From NCBI RefSeq assembly GCF_022343555.1, contig NZ_JAKQZH010000006.1:62001-126000 (forward strand): DNA of 64,000 nt. Reading direction: 5' to 3'. This document shows, piece after piece, positions 16,513-25,584 of this stretch; the stretch's first letter is position 1; each line of letters starts with the position of its first letter. Origin of the DNA: Marinobacter sp. C7 (GTDB lineage Bacteria; Pseudomonadota; Gammaproteobacteria; Pseudomonadales; Oleiphilaceae). Both the position numbers and the translations under genes were made by a program. The notes under the pieces are model-generated. The model saw nothing but the letters and a program-made list of their open reading frames with translations. It was not told the origin of the DNA and searched no databases.

Positions 16513-18141
16513 TCAGTCCAGCTCTTTGGCCTGATCCCGCAGCACGAACTTCTGGATCTTGCCCGTGGAGGTCTTGGGCAGTTCCGTGAAGACAACTGTT
16601 TTTGGCACTTTGAAGCGGGCCAGGTGCTCGCGGCAGAAACTGATGATGTCCTCCTCGCTGACCTCACCGGCCTCAGGCTTCAGGGTGATGAACGCACAGG
16701 GAGTCTCGCCCCACTTCTCGTCCGGGCGGGCAACCACCGCCGCTTCCAGCACCGCCGGATGACGGTACAGGGTATCCTCGACCTCGATGGTGGAGATATT
16801 CTCGCCACCGGAGATGATGATGTCCTTCAGGCGGTCCTTGATTTCCATGTAACCGTCCTCGTGCCACACTGCCAGGTCACCGGTGTGGAACCAGCCGCCG
16901 CGGAAGGCTTCTTCAGTCGCGCTCGGGTTCTTCAGGTACCCCTTCATCACGGTGTTGCCGCGCAGGAAGATCTCGCCGATGGTTTCGCCATCCTTGGGCA
17001 CCGGCTCCATGGTGTTGGGATCACCAACCATGGTGCCGGCCAGCGTATGGTAACGAACACCCTGGCGCGCCTTTTTCCGGGCCCGGTCGTGCAGAGGCAG
17101 CTCATCCCATTCGGACTTCCAGGCACATACGGTCACCGGGCCATAGACCTCGGTCAGACCATAAACGTGGGTCACCTTGATGCCCATCTCCTCTACGGCA
17201 CCGATGACCTGGGCGGGAGGCGCCGCACCGGCTGTCATGGACTTCACCTCGTGATCAATCCCGGCCTTGGCGGCGGCCGGAGCATTGAGCAGTGCATTCA
17301 GGACGATCGGCGCACCGCACATGTGGGTCACCTGATGATCGCGGATCAGCTGCAGGATCTTCTCGGGGTCCACCCGGCGCAGGCAGACATGGGTACCGGC
17401 CATGGCGGTAATGGTCCAGGGGAAGCACCATCCGTTGCAGTGGAACATCGGCAGAGTCCACAGATACACCGGATGCATGTCCATGGACCAGACGGCCTGA
17501 TTGCCCAGCGCATTAAGGTAGGCGCCGCGGTGGTGATAAACGACACCCTTGGGATTACCGGTGGTTCCGGAGGTGTAGTTCAGGGAAATCGCGTCCCACT
17601 CGTTCTCCGGGAAGCTCCACTGGAACTGCGGGTCGCCCTCCTGCAGGAAAGCCTCGTAATCAAGATCGCTGACCTGCACGCCCTCACCGTATTCGGGATC
17701 GTCCACGTCAATCACCAGCGGCTTGTGCTCCAGGTGCCGGACGGCATCCTTGATCACCTGACCGAACTCGCGATCCGCGATAACGACCTTGGCCTCGCCA
17801 TGCTCGAGCATGAAGGCAATGGCGTCAGCATCCAGGCGAACGTTCAGGGTATTGAGCACCGCGCCGATCATGGGCACACCAAAATGGCTCTCTACCATCG
17901 CGGGGATGTTCGGCAACATCACGGCAACGGTATCACCAGGGCCGATACCACGACCCTGCAGGGCCGAGGCCAGGCGGCAACACCGCTCGTAGGTTTCTGC
18001 CCAGTTATAGCGGATTGCACCGTGAATGATGGCCGGGTATTCCGGATAAACACTCGCGGTGCGCTCGATGAAGTCAATCGGAGACTGAACGGCGTAGTTG
18101 GCATCAACGGGCGCCAGGCCCTGGTCAAAAATCGAGGTCAT
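16513..18141 (-). CDS. acyl-CoA synthetase (AMP-forming)
   Basis: A 542-residue ANL-superfamily ligase. The P-loop-like motif is YTSGTTGNPKGVVYHH, the A5 motif is YGLTEVYGP, the hinge is GWFHTGDLAVWHEDGYMEIKDRLKDIIISGGENIS, and the adenylating lysine is in TSTGKIQKF near the C-terminus. Overall form matches the medium-chain acyl-CoA/AlkK-like group used for short- to medium-chain acids; chain length is not readable. The start at 18141 follows AGAGGAAC; the frame extends to 18213 without support. It probably forms an operon with the DUF3360 transporter and is divergent from a histidine kinase. Confidence 0.9.
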   Translation of the reverse strand: MTSIFDQGLAPVDANYAVQSPIDFIERTASVYPEYPAIIHGAIRYNWAETYERCCRLASALQGRGIGPGDTVAVMLPNIPAMVESHFGVPMIGAVLNTLNVRLDADAIAFMLEHGEAKVVIADREFGQVIKDAVRHLEHKPLVIDVDDPEYGEGVQVSDLDYEAFLQEGDPQFQWSFPENEWDAISLNYTSGTTGNPKGVVYHHRGAYLNALGNQAVWSMDMHPVYLWTLPMFHCNGWCFPWTITAMAGTHVCLRRVDPEKILQLIRDHQVTHMCGAPIVLNALLNAPAAAKAGIDHEVKSMTAGAAPPAQVIGAVEEMGIKVTHVYGLTEVYGPVTVCAWKSEWDELPLHDRARKKARQGVRYHTLAGTMVGDPNTMEPVPKDGETIGEIFLRGNTVMKGYLKNPSATEEAFRGGWFHTGDLAVWHEDGYMEIKDRLKDIIISGGENISTIEVEDTLYRHPAVLEAAVVARPDEKWGETPCAFITLKPEAGEVSEEDIISFCREHLARFKVPKTVVFTELPKTSTGKIQKFVLRDQAKELD

Positions 18142-18226
18142 TATGGGTTCCTCTTGGAGCTCTGTTGTTCTTATGGCGTATTCAGGAAAATCGCTAATCT
18201 GACTATAATTCACGCTGGTCGAAATG

Positions 18227-18246
18227 GTATTTGATGGGACAAATAC
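18227..18246. promoter_or_regulatory. candidate response-regulator site between ligase and kinase genes
   Basis: GTATTTG-ATGGGA-CAAATAC, a perfect 7-base inverted repeat in the 154-base divergent gap. Position fits an operator shared by both directions; binding is inferred. Confidence 0.4.
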
Positions 18247-18295
18247 TAGAAACTACACCAAGGTATTATAGAGCTTTTACTATAGCAGCAATGAT

Positions 18296-19801
18296 ATGAC
18301 CGACTTTCCCCCTGATACGGTATTTAGTTTGCCTGAGGCCGACCCGCAACCCGGCTTGATCGTTGACCATGCCGGAACCCTGCTCAAGGCCAGCCGGAGC
18401 GCCATCGATCTGGCCAGCAATGCAGGCCTGGAAAGCGTGGAGGGGCTGCTTCCGGTCAATACACAGGCGCTGATTCATTCGTCGCTGCAGCAAAACCGGG
18501 CCATCGAGAATGTCGAATCCAGAATACCCGGTCACATTCTGCTCTGGACCCTGGTACCGGATCTGGAAACCGGTCGGGTACTCCTGCGGGGCCGGGATGC
18601 CACCGAGGAGGTTCGTACCCGGGAGGAGGCCGTACAGTCCAACCGTCTGTACCGGCTTATCACCGAAAACACCACCGACCTGATTTCCCGCCACGCCCCG
18701 GATGGCCGGTTTATCGATGCGACACCCGCGTCATGGCGGCTGCTGGGCTACTGGCCGGAGGAGCTGCGTGGCAAACCGCTGGAGGAGGTGTTCCGGGGCG
18801 ATCATGTGGCCGAGCAACTGGCGGAAACCCGCAACCGACTGCGAGACGACGGATACGCCACCATGACCCTGGAAATCCTGCATCGGGATGGCAGCAAACG
18901 CTGGTTCGAGATTGCCAGCCGTGCCATCCGTGAGACCTATACCGGCGCGGTGGTGGAAGTCATCAGCGTGTCCCGAGACATCACCGCCCGGGTGGAGTCC
19001 GAAGAAAGCAACCGTCGACTCGCCGAAGAACTGGCCCATGCGGCGCGGCTTGCGACCCTGGGCGAACTCGCGTCGAGCATCGCTCACGAGATGAATCAGC
19101 CGCTGGCAACGATTGTCAATTTTGCCAGCGCCAGCCAGCGCTACCTGAAAAATGCCCGCAGCAACCCCCAATGCCTCGATCGGGTGGATGATGGCCTGCA
19201 AAAAATAGTTCACCATGCCAATCGCGCCTCGGAAGTAATCAAACGTCTTCGGGCCTTTCTGCGCAAGGGCCAGAAACGGACCGCTCCGATCGCACTCAAC
19301 GATGTGGTCAGCAACGTGGCCCGTTTGTGCCAGTGGGAAGCGGACAAGAACCGGGTCCGGATCCGGGAACGGCTGTGCGACGCCGCTCCGGTCATCACCG
19401 CCGACCCGGTGTTGCTCGAACAGGTCCTGATCAATCTCATCCGCAACGGCATCGAAGCCACGGTCGAGTCCCGGCAAACGGACAACCCCGACCAGGGAGG
19501 CCCTGCCGAGATCACGCTGACCACCTGTATCAATGATTGCAACGAGACCCTGATCGAGGTCACCGACCAGGGCACCGGGCTGAGCGAGCAGGAAATTCGC
19601 CAGATGTTCCAGCCCTTCTACACCAGCAAGCCCCACGGCCTCGGGCTTGGCCTGTCCATGAGCCGCTCCATCATCGAGGGTTTCGGCGGCTTCCTCGATG
19701 CAAGACTGGCGGAAACCGGGGGCCTGACCCTCACCTGCCGGTTCCCGGCCAGCGGATACAAGAACAAGACTGCGATAACGGAGATTTCCCGGAATGAATG
19801 A
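18296..19801 (+). CDS. PAS-domain sensor histidine kinase (FixL-like architecture)
   Basis: A 501-residue kinase with no transmembrane segment, hence cytoplasmic. Two PAS-type domains lie at about 14-105 and 118-240 (second ends in VISVSRDITAR). The H-box is LASSIAHEMNQPLATIVNF with the phospho-accepting His at about 263. The N-box is LIRNGIEA and the G boxes are DQGTGLSEQ and GLGLGLSMSR. I see no clear haem-binding His region, so oxygen sensing is not supported. It overlaps the response-regulator gene by 8 bases and faces away from the acyl-CoA synthetase operon, its likely target. Confidence 0.9.
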   Translation: MTDFPPDTVFSLPEADPQPGLIVDHAGTLLKASRSAIDLASNAGLESVEGLLPVNTQALIHSSLQQNRAIENVESRIPGHILLWTLVPDLETGRVLLRGRDATEEVRTREEAVQSNRLYRLITENTTDLISRHAPDGRFIDATPASWRLLGYWPEELRGKPLEEVFRGDHVAEQLAETRNRLRDDGYATMTLEILHRDGSKRWFEIASRAIRETYTGAVVEVISVSRDITARVESEESNRRLAEELAHAARLATLGELASSIAHEMNQPLATIVNFASASQRYLKNARSNPQCLDRVDDGLQKIVHHANRASEVIKRLRAFLRKGQKRTAPIALNDVVSNVARLCQWEADKNRVRIRERLCDAAPVITADPVLLEQVLINLIRNGIEATVESRQTDNPDQGGPAEITLTTCINDCNETLIEVTDQGTGLSEQEIRQMFQPFYTSKPHGLGLGLSMSRSIIEGFGGFLDARLAETGGLTLTCRFPASGYKNKTAITEISRNE

Positions 19802-20444
19802 ATCACCCAGCAACCAGTCGACCACTGTTTACGTGGTCGACGACGATGCCGGCATGCTCGAGTCGACCCAATGGCTGCTCGAATCCGTGGGGCTGAGGGT
19901 TGAGGCCTACAGCGACGGCCGGAAATTCCTCGATGCCGTGGGCCACACCAACGCCGGCTGCGTTGTCCTGGATGTCCGGATGCCCGGGCTCGGCGGCCTC
20001 AACGTTCAGGAAGAACTGCAAAAGCGGGGGCTGGAGGTGCCGATCATTTTCGTCTCCGGCCATGCCGATGTGCCCATTGTGGTCCGGGCTTTCAAATCCG
20101 GTGCCTTTGACTTCATCGAGAAACCGTTCAACGAGCAGCTTCTTCTGGACAGCGTCCAGCAAGCCCTGCAGGAAAGGCAAACCGGCCAGCGCTTCCTCGG
20201 CAATGCCCGGACCGAGGCACTGATCGACACCCTCACCCGGCGCGAGCGGGACGTCTTCCTGCCCCTGGCCCAGGGGTATACCAGCCGTGAGATTGCCGAT
20301 CAGCTCGGGGTCAGCGTCAAGACCATCGACCTGTACCGGGCCAGGGTCATGAAACGCCTTGGGGCCGAGCGACTGCCGGACGTGACCGGCATCGCCATTG
20401 CCGCCGGGTTTGTCGATCCACTCGATCTGCGCCGGGGACGCTAG
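19794..20444 (+). CDS. LuxR/FixJ-type response regulator
   Basis: A 216-residue regulator with a receiver domain (about 11-125) carrying the phospho-acceptor D60 in VVLDVRMPG and the acidic pocket DDD at 16-18. An NarL/FixJ-type helix-turn-helix follows (about 140-205: LTRRERDVFLPLAQGYTSREIADQLGVSVKTIDLYRARVMKRLGA). It is translationally coupled to the upstream kinase. Its stop shares the tetranucleotide CTAG (20441-20444) with the stop of the convergent MocR gene. The inverted repeat at 18227-18246 is a candidate target. Confidence 0.92.
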   Translation: MNESPSNQSTTVYVVDDDAGMLESTQWLLESVGLRVEAYSDGRKFLDAVGHTNAGCVVLDVRMPGLGGLNVQEELQKRGLEVPIIFVSGHADVPIVVRAFKSGAFDFIEKPFNEQLLLDSVQQALQERQTGQRFLGNARTEALIDTLTRRERDVFLPLAQGYTSREIADQLGVSVKTIDLYRARVMKRLGAERLPDVTGIAIAAGFVDPLDLRRGR

Positions 20445-21850
20445 CGCGTCAACTCCTCGTGGACCAGGGCGCCCAGCCTGGCGACCGCCTTTTCGATGGT
20501 GCCCGTCCAGGGATTCCCGCCATTCAGACGAAGGCAGTTATCGAACTTGTTGGTCGTCGAGAACATCAGCCCCGGGGCCACGTTGATGTTCTCCGCCCTT
20601 GCCCGCTGGTAGACCTCCGTACCGGATACGCCCTCCGGTAACTGGACCCACAAGACAAATCCGCCCTGGGGCCGGCTCACGGCCGTTCCGTCCGGGAACG
20701 CCCGGGCCACCGCGGATCGCATCCGTTCGGTGGCGTCCCGGTAGTGCTGCCGTGCCGACCGGAGGTAGCGGTCGTAACCGCCCTGCTCCAGGAAGTGGGC
20801 AACCGCCAGCTGGGGAATCGAGGACGTTGCCAGGTTGAAGAAGTATTTGTGCTGGCGGGCGCTGGCCATGTGGCGGCCGGGTATCATCCAGCCCAATCGC
20901 AGACCCGGAGAAATGGTCTTGGAAAACGAACTGCAATAGATGACGTTGTCAGCCCGGTCAAAGGCCTTCGCCGGCCGGGGCCGCTCACCGGAGTGGTACA
21001 GGTCGCCGTAGATATCATCTTCGATCAGCGGAACGTTGGCCGCCGCCAGCATGGCCACCAGCTGTTTCTTGCGCTCATCGGACATGCGCGCGCCCATGGG
21101 ATTGCTGTGATTGGTCACGACAACACAGGCTTTCAGAGGCCACTGCTCAAGCGCCAGCTCCAGCCCCTCCAGGCTCAACCCTTCCGAGGGATGGGTCGGC
21201 ACTTCAATCACCCGCAGACCCACTACCTCCAGCGCCTGCAGAATGCCGGGGAAAGAAGGCGATTCCACCGCCACGATATCGCCGGGCTGGGTCACCGCTC
21301 GCAAGGCCAGAATGATCGCTTCCTGAGCCCCGTTGGTTGCCAGGATGTCGTCAGGTGTTACCGGCACACCGATGGAGGCCATGCGCTGGGCGATCTGCCG
21401 GCGGAAGGATTCCTTGCCGGGAAAGGCATAGTCGAGCGTTTCCAGCCCCCGGCGCGCCGCCCAAAGGGTGCTTTGCTGGATCTGGCGTAAAGGCAGGTAA
21501 TCGGGGTGGGGTATGGCGGTTGCCAGTGGCACCATACGTTTCTGCTCGTCGGCACACAGATCCAGGGTCATTTCCCGCGCGGTTACAGGTACCGGCCGGC
21601 TGCGGTGCTTTGGCATCTGCGGTTCCGGCACATCCTGAACCGGCAGGCGCACAAAATAGCCACTGCGCTCACGGGCTTGCAGATACCCCCGGGCCTCGAG
21701 GGTCTGGTGGGCCTGCAGTACCGTTGAAATGGACACCCCGAACTGCCGACTCAACACCCGAACCCCGGGTAGCCGGTCGCCCTCCCGATAGACCCCTTCC
21801 TGGATCAGCGCCTGCAGCTGATCCGCCACCTGGCTGTATAGAACGCCCAT
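20441..21850 (-). CDS. MocR-type regulator divergent from the PhzF-family gene
   Basis: A 469-residue GntR-aminotransferase fusion. The winged helix spans about 5-75 (GDRLPGVRVLSRQFGVSISTVLQAHQTLEARGYL). The PLP-binding lysine is in SSFSKTISPGLRLGW near residue 311. The start at 21850 follows GGAGGGAC; the frame is open to 22012 but runs through the operator region. It is divergent from a small protein gene and a PhzF-type gene, a pairing that suggests it controls them. Three copies of a GTACAG-type sequence in the gap are likely binding sites. Effector unknown. Confidence 0.88.
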   Translation of the reverse strand: MGVLYSQVADQLQALIQEGVYREGDRLPGVRVLSRQFGVSISTVLQAHQTLEARGYLQARERSGYFVRLPVQDVPEPQMPKHRSRPVPVTAREMTLDLCADEQKRMVPLATAIPHPDYLPLRQIQQSTLWAARRGLETLDYAFPGKESFRRQIAQRMASIGVPVTPDDILATNGAQEAIILALRAVTQPGDIVAVESPSFPGILQALEVVGLRVIEVPTHPSEGLSLEGLELALEQWPLKACVVVTNHSNPMGARMSDERKKQLVAMLAAANVPLIEDDIYGDLYHSGERPRPAKAFDRADNVIYCSSFSKTISPGLRLGWMIPGRHMASARQHKYFFNLATSSIPQLAVAHFLEQGGYDRYLRSARQHYRDATERMRSAVARAFPDGTAVSRPQGGFVLWVQLPEGVSGTEVYQRARAENINVAPGLMFSTTNKFDNCLRLNGGNPWTGTIEKAVARLGALVHEELTR

Positions 21851-21910
21851 GCTCTGTCCCTCCCCATTTTCCGGTTCCAATCCTATTGCACCAGACCCGC
21901 ACGCCCACCG

Positions 21911-21970
21911 GGCAGTACAGATCACCGACAAAAGGACCGGTACAGGTGCACGAGCAGCCCATCTGTACCG
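21911..21970. promoter_or_regulatory. three-copy MocR operator candidate
   Basis: The motif RGTACAGRT occurs at 21913-21922 (plus), 21938-21947 (plus) and, on the minus strand, at 21970-21961. The last two form an inverted repeat CGGTACAG / CTGTACCG with a 17-base spacer. All lie between the MocR gene (start 21850) and the divergent gene at 22056. Confidence 0.5.
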
Positions 21971-22055
21971 ATTCAAAACAAGATTAACTGAATCTGTTAT
22001 GGCAGTCAGCAAAACCTGACAATACTCACAAGCTCATTGAAGAAGGAGTTTCACC

Positions 22056-22373
22056 ATGGGATCCGCAACCGTTCCAACCCGGCAATCAGCCGCTGCGGTC
22101 CTGCTCCCGGATATCCCTGCCCCAACCCGCAAGGATCTCCTCGGACTGGCAGCACCTGCCCAGCCCTTCGGCACTCCCCGACCGGACGTCACCCGGAAAT
22201 GGCTGGAAAACCTCGGTTTCACCATCAACCGGACAACCCGCGGGCACTGGATACTGACGCTCGGACACCCGACGCCGGAGATTCATCTCTACAGCGAAGG
22301 AGAGCTGGAGCAGTTTGCCAGGTACAAGGCTCATGATTACGCTGACCGCATACTCGAGGAGACAGACAGATGA
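22056..22373 (+). CDS. small protein of unknown function upstream of phzF-like gene
   Basis: A 105-residue protein that I do not recognise. The N-terminal third is Pro/Ala-rich and probably disordered; the C-terminal two thirds (WLENLGFTINRTTRGHWILTL then EIHLYSEGELEQFARYK) looks like a compact alpha-beta domain. A good ribosome-binding site (GAAGGAG) precedes the ATG. It overlaps the PhzF-like gene by ATGA, so the two are probably translationally coupled and both controlled by the divergent MocR protein. Confidence 0.65.
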   Translation: MGSATVPTRQSAAAVLLPDIPAPTRKDLLGLAAPAQPFGTPRPDVTRKWLENLGFTINRTTRGHWILTLGHPTPEIHLYSEGELEQFARYKAHDYADRILEETDR

Positions 22374-23173
22374 TGCATCCGATCTTTCAGGTCGACGCCT
22401 TCACCGACCGTGTTTTTGGCGGCAACCCGGCTGCTGTCATGCCGCTGGACAACTGGCTGCCGGATGAAGCCCTGCGGGCTCTGGCCATGGAAAACAACCT
22501 TTCCGAAACCGCGTTTCTGGTCCGGCTACAGGAAGGGGACGATGCCGACTTTCACATCCGCTGGTTCACGCCCACCGTGGAAGTGCCGCTGTGCGGCCAT
22601 GCCACGCTGGCCAGCGCCTGGGTGATTTTCAACAAGCTGGGCTGGTCCGGGGACCGCATCAGCCTGCGCTCAAAAAGCGGCAACCTGGGTGTTCGCAGGG
22701 ACAATGACTGGCTCGTGCTTGACTTCCCCAACCTGGGTTTCGAGGAACGGGAAACGCCCGACATCGTCCGTGAGGCCCTCGAGGGCGCGCCTGAGAGGGC
22801 CTTCTACGTTCCTAACGACACCAACTACATGGTGGTACTGGAAAACGAAGCGGCCGTCCGGTCGGCACAACCGGACATCCGTAAGCTCAAGACCCTCGGT
22901 AACCAGGGGCTGATCGTCACTGCCCGGGGCGAGCAATGCGACTTCGTCAGCCGCTATTTTGCCCCGGGTGCCGGAATCGACGAAGATCCGGTGACCGGGT
23001 CCATCCACAGCGTGCTGGTCCCCTACTGGGCGAGTCAGCTGGGCAAGTCCGCTCTCGAGGCCAGGCAGCTTTCCGCCCGGGGCGGCGTGCTGCGCTGTGA
23101 ATTGAAGGGTGACCGCGTTGATATTGCCGGCCAGGCCGCGTTCTTCATGGAAGGTTCCGTACACCTACCGTGA
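22370..23173 (+). CDS. PhzF family isomerase/epimerase-like protein
   Basis: A 267-residue member of the PhzF/diaminopimelate-epimerase fold. The N-terminal signature is FQVDAFTDRVFGGNPAAV with the conserved Glu of LSETAFL near residue 46, then CGHATLASAWV and the C-terminal half signature EDPVTGSIHSVL. PhzF isomerises a phenazine precursor, but most homologues have unknown substrates, and there are no phenazine genes here. The start overlaps the preceding small gene. Confidence 0.88.
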   Translation: MMHPIFQVDAFTDRVFGGNPAAVMPLDNWLPDEALRALAMENNLSETAFLVRLQEGDDADFHIRWFTPTVEVPLCGHATLASAWVIFNKLGWSGDRISLRSKSGNLGVRRDNDWLVLDFPNLGFEERETPDIVREALEGAPERAFYVPNDTNYMVVLENEAAVRSAQPDIRKLKTLGNQGLIVTARGEQCDFVSRYFAPGAGIDEDPVTGSIHSVLVPYWASQLGKSALEARQLSARGGVLRCELKGDRVDIAGQAAFFMEGSVHLP

Positions 23174-23216
23174 GGCTGGTATACTGCCCGCCGTTCACTC
23201 CGACCGGCGGGCAGCA

Positions 23217-24410
23217 ATGACAGCAACATCAGCATCCCACTATGACGCAATCATCATCGGCGCTGGCGCCGCCGGCCTCATGTGCGCCGCCACCGTGGGC
23301 TACCGCGGGCGCCGTGTGCTGGTCATCGATCACGCCAACAAGCCCGGAAAGAAGATCCTGATGTCCGGTGGCGGACGCTGCAATTTCACCAACCTGAACA
23401 GCACGCCCGCCAATTTTCTGTCAGATAATCCGCATTACTGCATTTCGGCGCTGAAACGTTATACCCCCCAGGATTTTCTGGACCTGGTGGACCGCCACGG
23501 AATCGAGCATGAGGAGAAAACCCCCGGGCAACTCTTCTGCAGGGACAGCGCCAAAGACATCCTGAACATGCTGCTGACCGAGTGTGAATGGGCAGGAGCG
23601 GAAGTCCGGCTGAAGACGACTGTCAATGCCGTCAGCGACACCGATACCGGCTATCGTCTCAAGACTGGCAGTGGCGTATTGACCTGCGAATCCCTGGTGA
23701 TAGCCACCGGCGGACTCTCCATTCCTACCATGGGCGCCACCGGGTTCGGTTACGACATCGCCCGGCAGTTCGGCCTCAGGGTACTGCCGACCCGGGCGGG
23801 CCTGGTGCCGTTCACGCTCCAGCCGGCACTGAAAGATCAACTCGCGCCCCTCTCCGGCATCAGCTGCCCGGTCGATGCGAGCTGCCACGAACAACATTTC
23901 CGGGAGCCGATGCTGGTGACCCACCGGGGCCTGAGCGGCCCGGCGATGCTGCAGATTTCCAGCTACTGGCACCCCGGCGACGACATCAGCATCAACCTGC
24001 TCCCAACCTGCCGAATCCAGGACGACCTGACGAATCTGCGAAAGCAAAAACCAGAATCGACGGTGGCCCATTATCTGGCTGAACGTCTCCCCAAACGTTT
24101 CGCACAGGCCTTCAGCGAACTCCAGGGCTGGTCCGGACCTTTACAGGGGTACAAGAACGCGGACATCGAGCGGGTCGCACACACACTCGGAGCCTGGAAC
24201 ATCAGGCCGGCGGGAACCGAAGGCTATCGGACGGCGGAGGTCACTCTGGGCGGCGTTGACACCCGCCAGCTTTCCTCGAAAACCATGGCGGTCCAGGAAC
24301 GGCCGAACCTGTTCTTTATCGGTGAAGTGGTGGACGTTACGGGCCACCTGGGCGGCCACAATTTCCAGTGGGCCTGGGCGTCCGCGGTTGCCGCCGGGAA
24401 CGTCGCATGA
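23217..24410 (+). CDS. NAD(P)/FAD-dependent oxidoreductase, HI0933/YhiN family
   Basis: A 397-residue flavoprotein. The FAD-binding GxGxxG is IIIGAGAAGLMCA near the N-terminus, followed by KPGKKILMSGGGRCNFTN, the hallmark of the HI0933 (BaiN-like) family, and by GEVVDVTGHLGGHNFQWAWASG-like C-terminal motif. Biochemical role in this family is mostly undefined; some members are flavin reductases. The start at 23217 is chosen because the nucleotide-binding strand begins shortly after it. It is convergent with cfa, 10 bases apart. Confidence 0.88.
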   Translation: MTATSASHYDAIIIGAGAAGLMCAATVGYRGRRVLVIDHANKPGKKILMSGGGRCNFTNLNSTPANFLSDNPHYCISALKRYTPQDFLDLVDRHGIEHEEKTPGQLFCRDSAKDILNMLLTECEWAGAEVRLKTTVNAVSDTDTGYRLKTGSGVLTCESLVIATGGLSIPTMGATGFGYDIARQFGLRVLPTRAGLVPFTLQPALKDQLAPLSGISCPVDASCHEQHFREPMLVTHRGLSGPAMLQISSYWHPGDDISINLLPTCRIQDDLTNLRKQKPESTVAHYLAERLPKRFAQAFSELQGWSGPLQGYKNADIERVAHTLGAWNIRPAGTEGYRTAEVTLGGVDTRQLSSKTMAVQERPNLFFIGEVVDVTGHLGGHNFQWAWASAVAAGNVA

Positions 24411-24420
24411 AGACAGGGGA

Positions 24421-25584
24421 TCAGCTCACCCGCCGGTAACCGCCCTCCAGGCCGTTCCTGGATAGCACCCATTGCCACAACTGGATATCCCGGGCCCGGA
24501 ATGCGCCTGCACAGGAAAGCAGGTAATACTCCCACATCCTGTAGAAACGCTTACCAAGCTGCTCCCGGAACTGTGGCCATGCTGCCCTGAAGTTGTCGTA
24601 CCATGCCATCAGGGTCCGGTCATAGTCGGCGCCGAAATTGTGCAGGTCCTCCAACACAAAGAGGCCTTCGATGGCTTGGCTCATCTGGCTCAGCGAGGGT
24701 AACTCCCCGTTGGGAAAGATGTACTTGTCGATCCACGGATCAGACCCGGGGGAATGGTCGTTGCTGCCGATGGTGTGCAGCAGGAACAGGCCACCGTCCC
24801 TCAGGCAACGGTGCGCCACTTCCATGTAGGTGCGGTAGTTCTTGCGCCCGACATGCTCGAACATGCCGATACTGACCACCCGGTCAAACGTCTCGTTCAC
24901 CTCCCGGTAGTCCTGCAGCCGGAATTCCAGTGGCAGGTCCGGATAATGGTCACGGGCCCATGCTGCCTGCTCTTTGGAGATGGTCACCCCGACACACTCG
25001 ACACCATAGTGCTCGGCGGCATAGCCCATAAAACTACCCCAGCCACAGCCGATGTCGAGAATCCGCATTCCCGGTTCCAACTTGAGCTTCTGACAGATCA
25101 GGTCGAGCTTCGCTTCCTGGGCCTGCTCCAGGTTGCTGGCGTTTTTCCAGTAACCACAGGTGTAGGTCATCCGGGAGTCGAGCATCGCGCCATAGAACGC
25201 GTTGCCCAGATCGTAGTGCTGCTCGCCCACCTGCCAGGAGCGCCGCACACCCTGCCGGTTGAACAACTTCGCCCTGAGTCCGTGAAAAATGACGCGGGAA
25301 GGCCGTACCTTGTGGTGCAGGCGCGCCCGCAGCAGGCGATGAAAGAACTCGTCGAGCCGGTCACAGTCCCAGTCACCGTCCATATAGCTCTCGCCGAGCC
25401 CCAGATTTCCCCGGGCAAACACACGCTCAGCTACGCCGGACGCTTTCAGCCGCATATCCCATGGGGATTGACCGTCCAGGCGGATGCCTGCCTCGGTCAG
25501 GAGTTCGGCCATGTAACGTTCGGATGCGGGCGCCTTTCGCTCCCGATGGTTGCTCAGGCGCTGGTTCGATGCAACTTGAGGCAA
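24421..25584 (-). CDS. cfa: cyclopropane-fatty-acyl-phospholipid synthase
   Basis: A 387-residue SAM-dependent enzyme that adds a methylene to the double bond of membrane phospholipid acyl chains. The SAM motif is ILDIGCGWGSFMGYAAEHYG; other conserved segments are GNLGLGESYMDGDWDCDRLDEFF, HYDLGNAFY, MTYTCGYW and MFEHVGRKNY. A TTG at 25584 is taken as start because AAGGGAGGA lies 6 bases upstream and it gives the usual family length; the longer frame from a TTG at 25671 has no such site. No ATG fits. Confidence 0.92.
   Translation of the reverse strand: MPQVASNQRLSNHRERKAPASERYMAELLTEAGIRLDGQSPWDMRLKASGVAERVFARGNLGLGESYMDGDWDCDRLDEFFHRLLRARLHHKVRPSRVIFHGLRAKLFNRQGVRRSWQVGEQHYDLGNAFYGAMLDSRMTYTCGYWKNASNLEQAQEAKLDLICQKLKLEPGMRILDIGCGWGSFMGYAAEHYGVECVGVTISKEQAAWARDHYPDLPLEFRLQDYREVNETFDRVVSIGMFEHVGRKNYRTYMEVAHRCLRDGGLFLLHTIGSNDHSPGSDPWIDKYIFPNGELPSLSQMSQAIEGLFVLEDLHNFGADYDRTLMAWYDNFRAAWPQFREQLGKRFYRMWEYYLLSCAGAFRARDIQLWQWVLSRNGLEGGYRRVS

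Noticed and set aside
18296..19801. Oxygen-sensing FixL assignment for the kinase
   Set aside because: Architecture is similar but I could not identify the haem-binding His region in either PAS domain.
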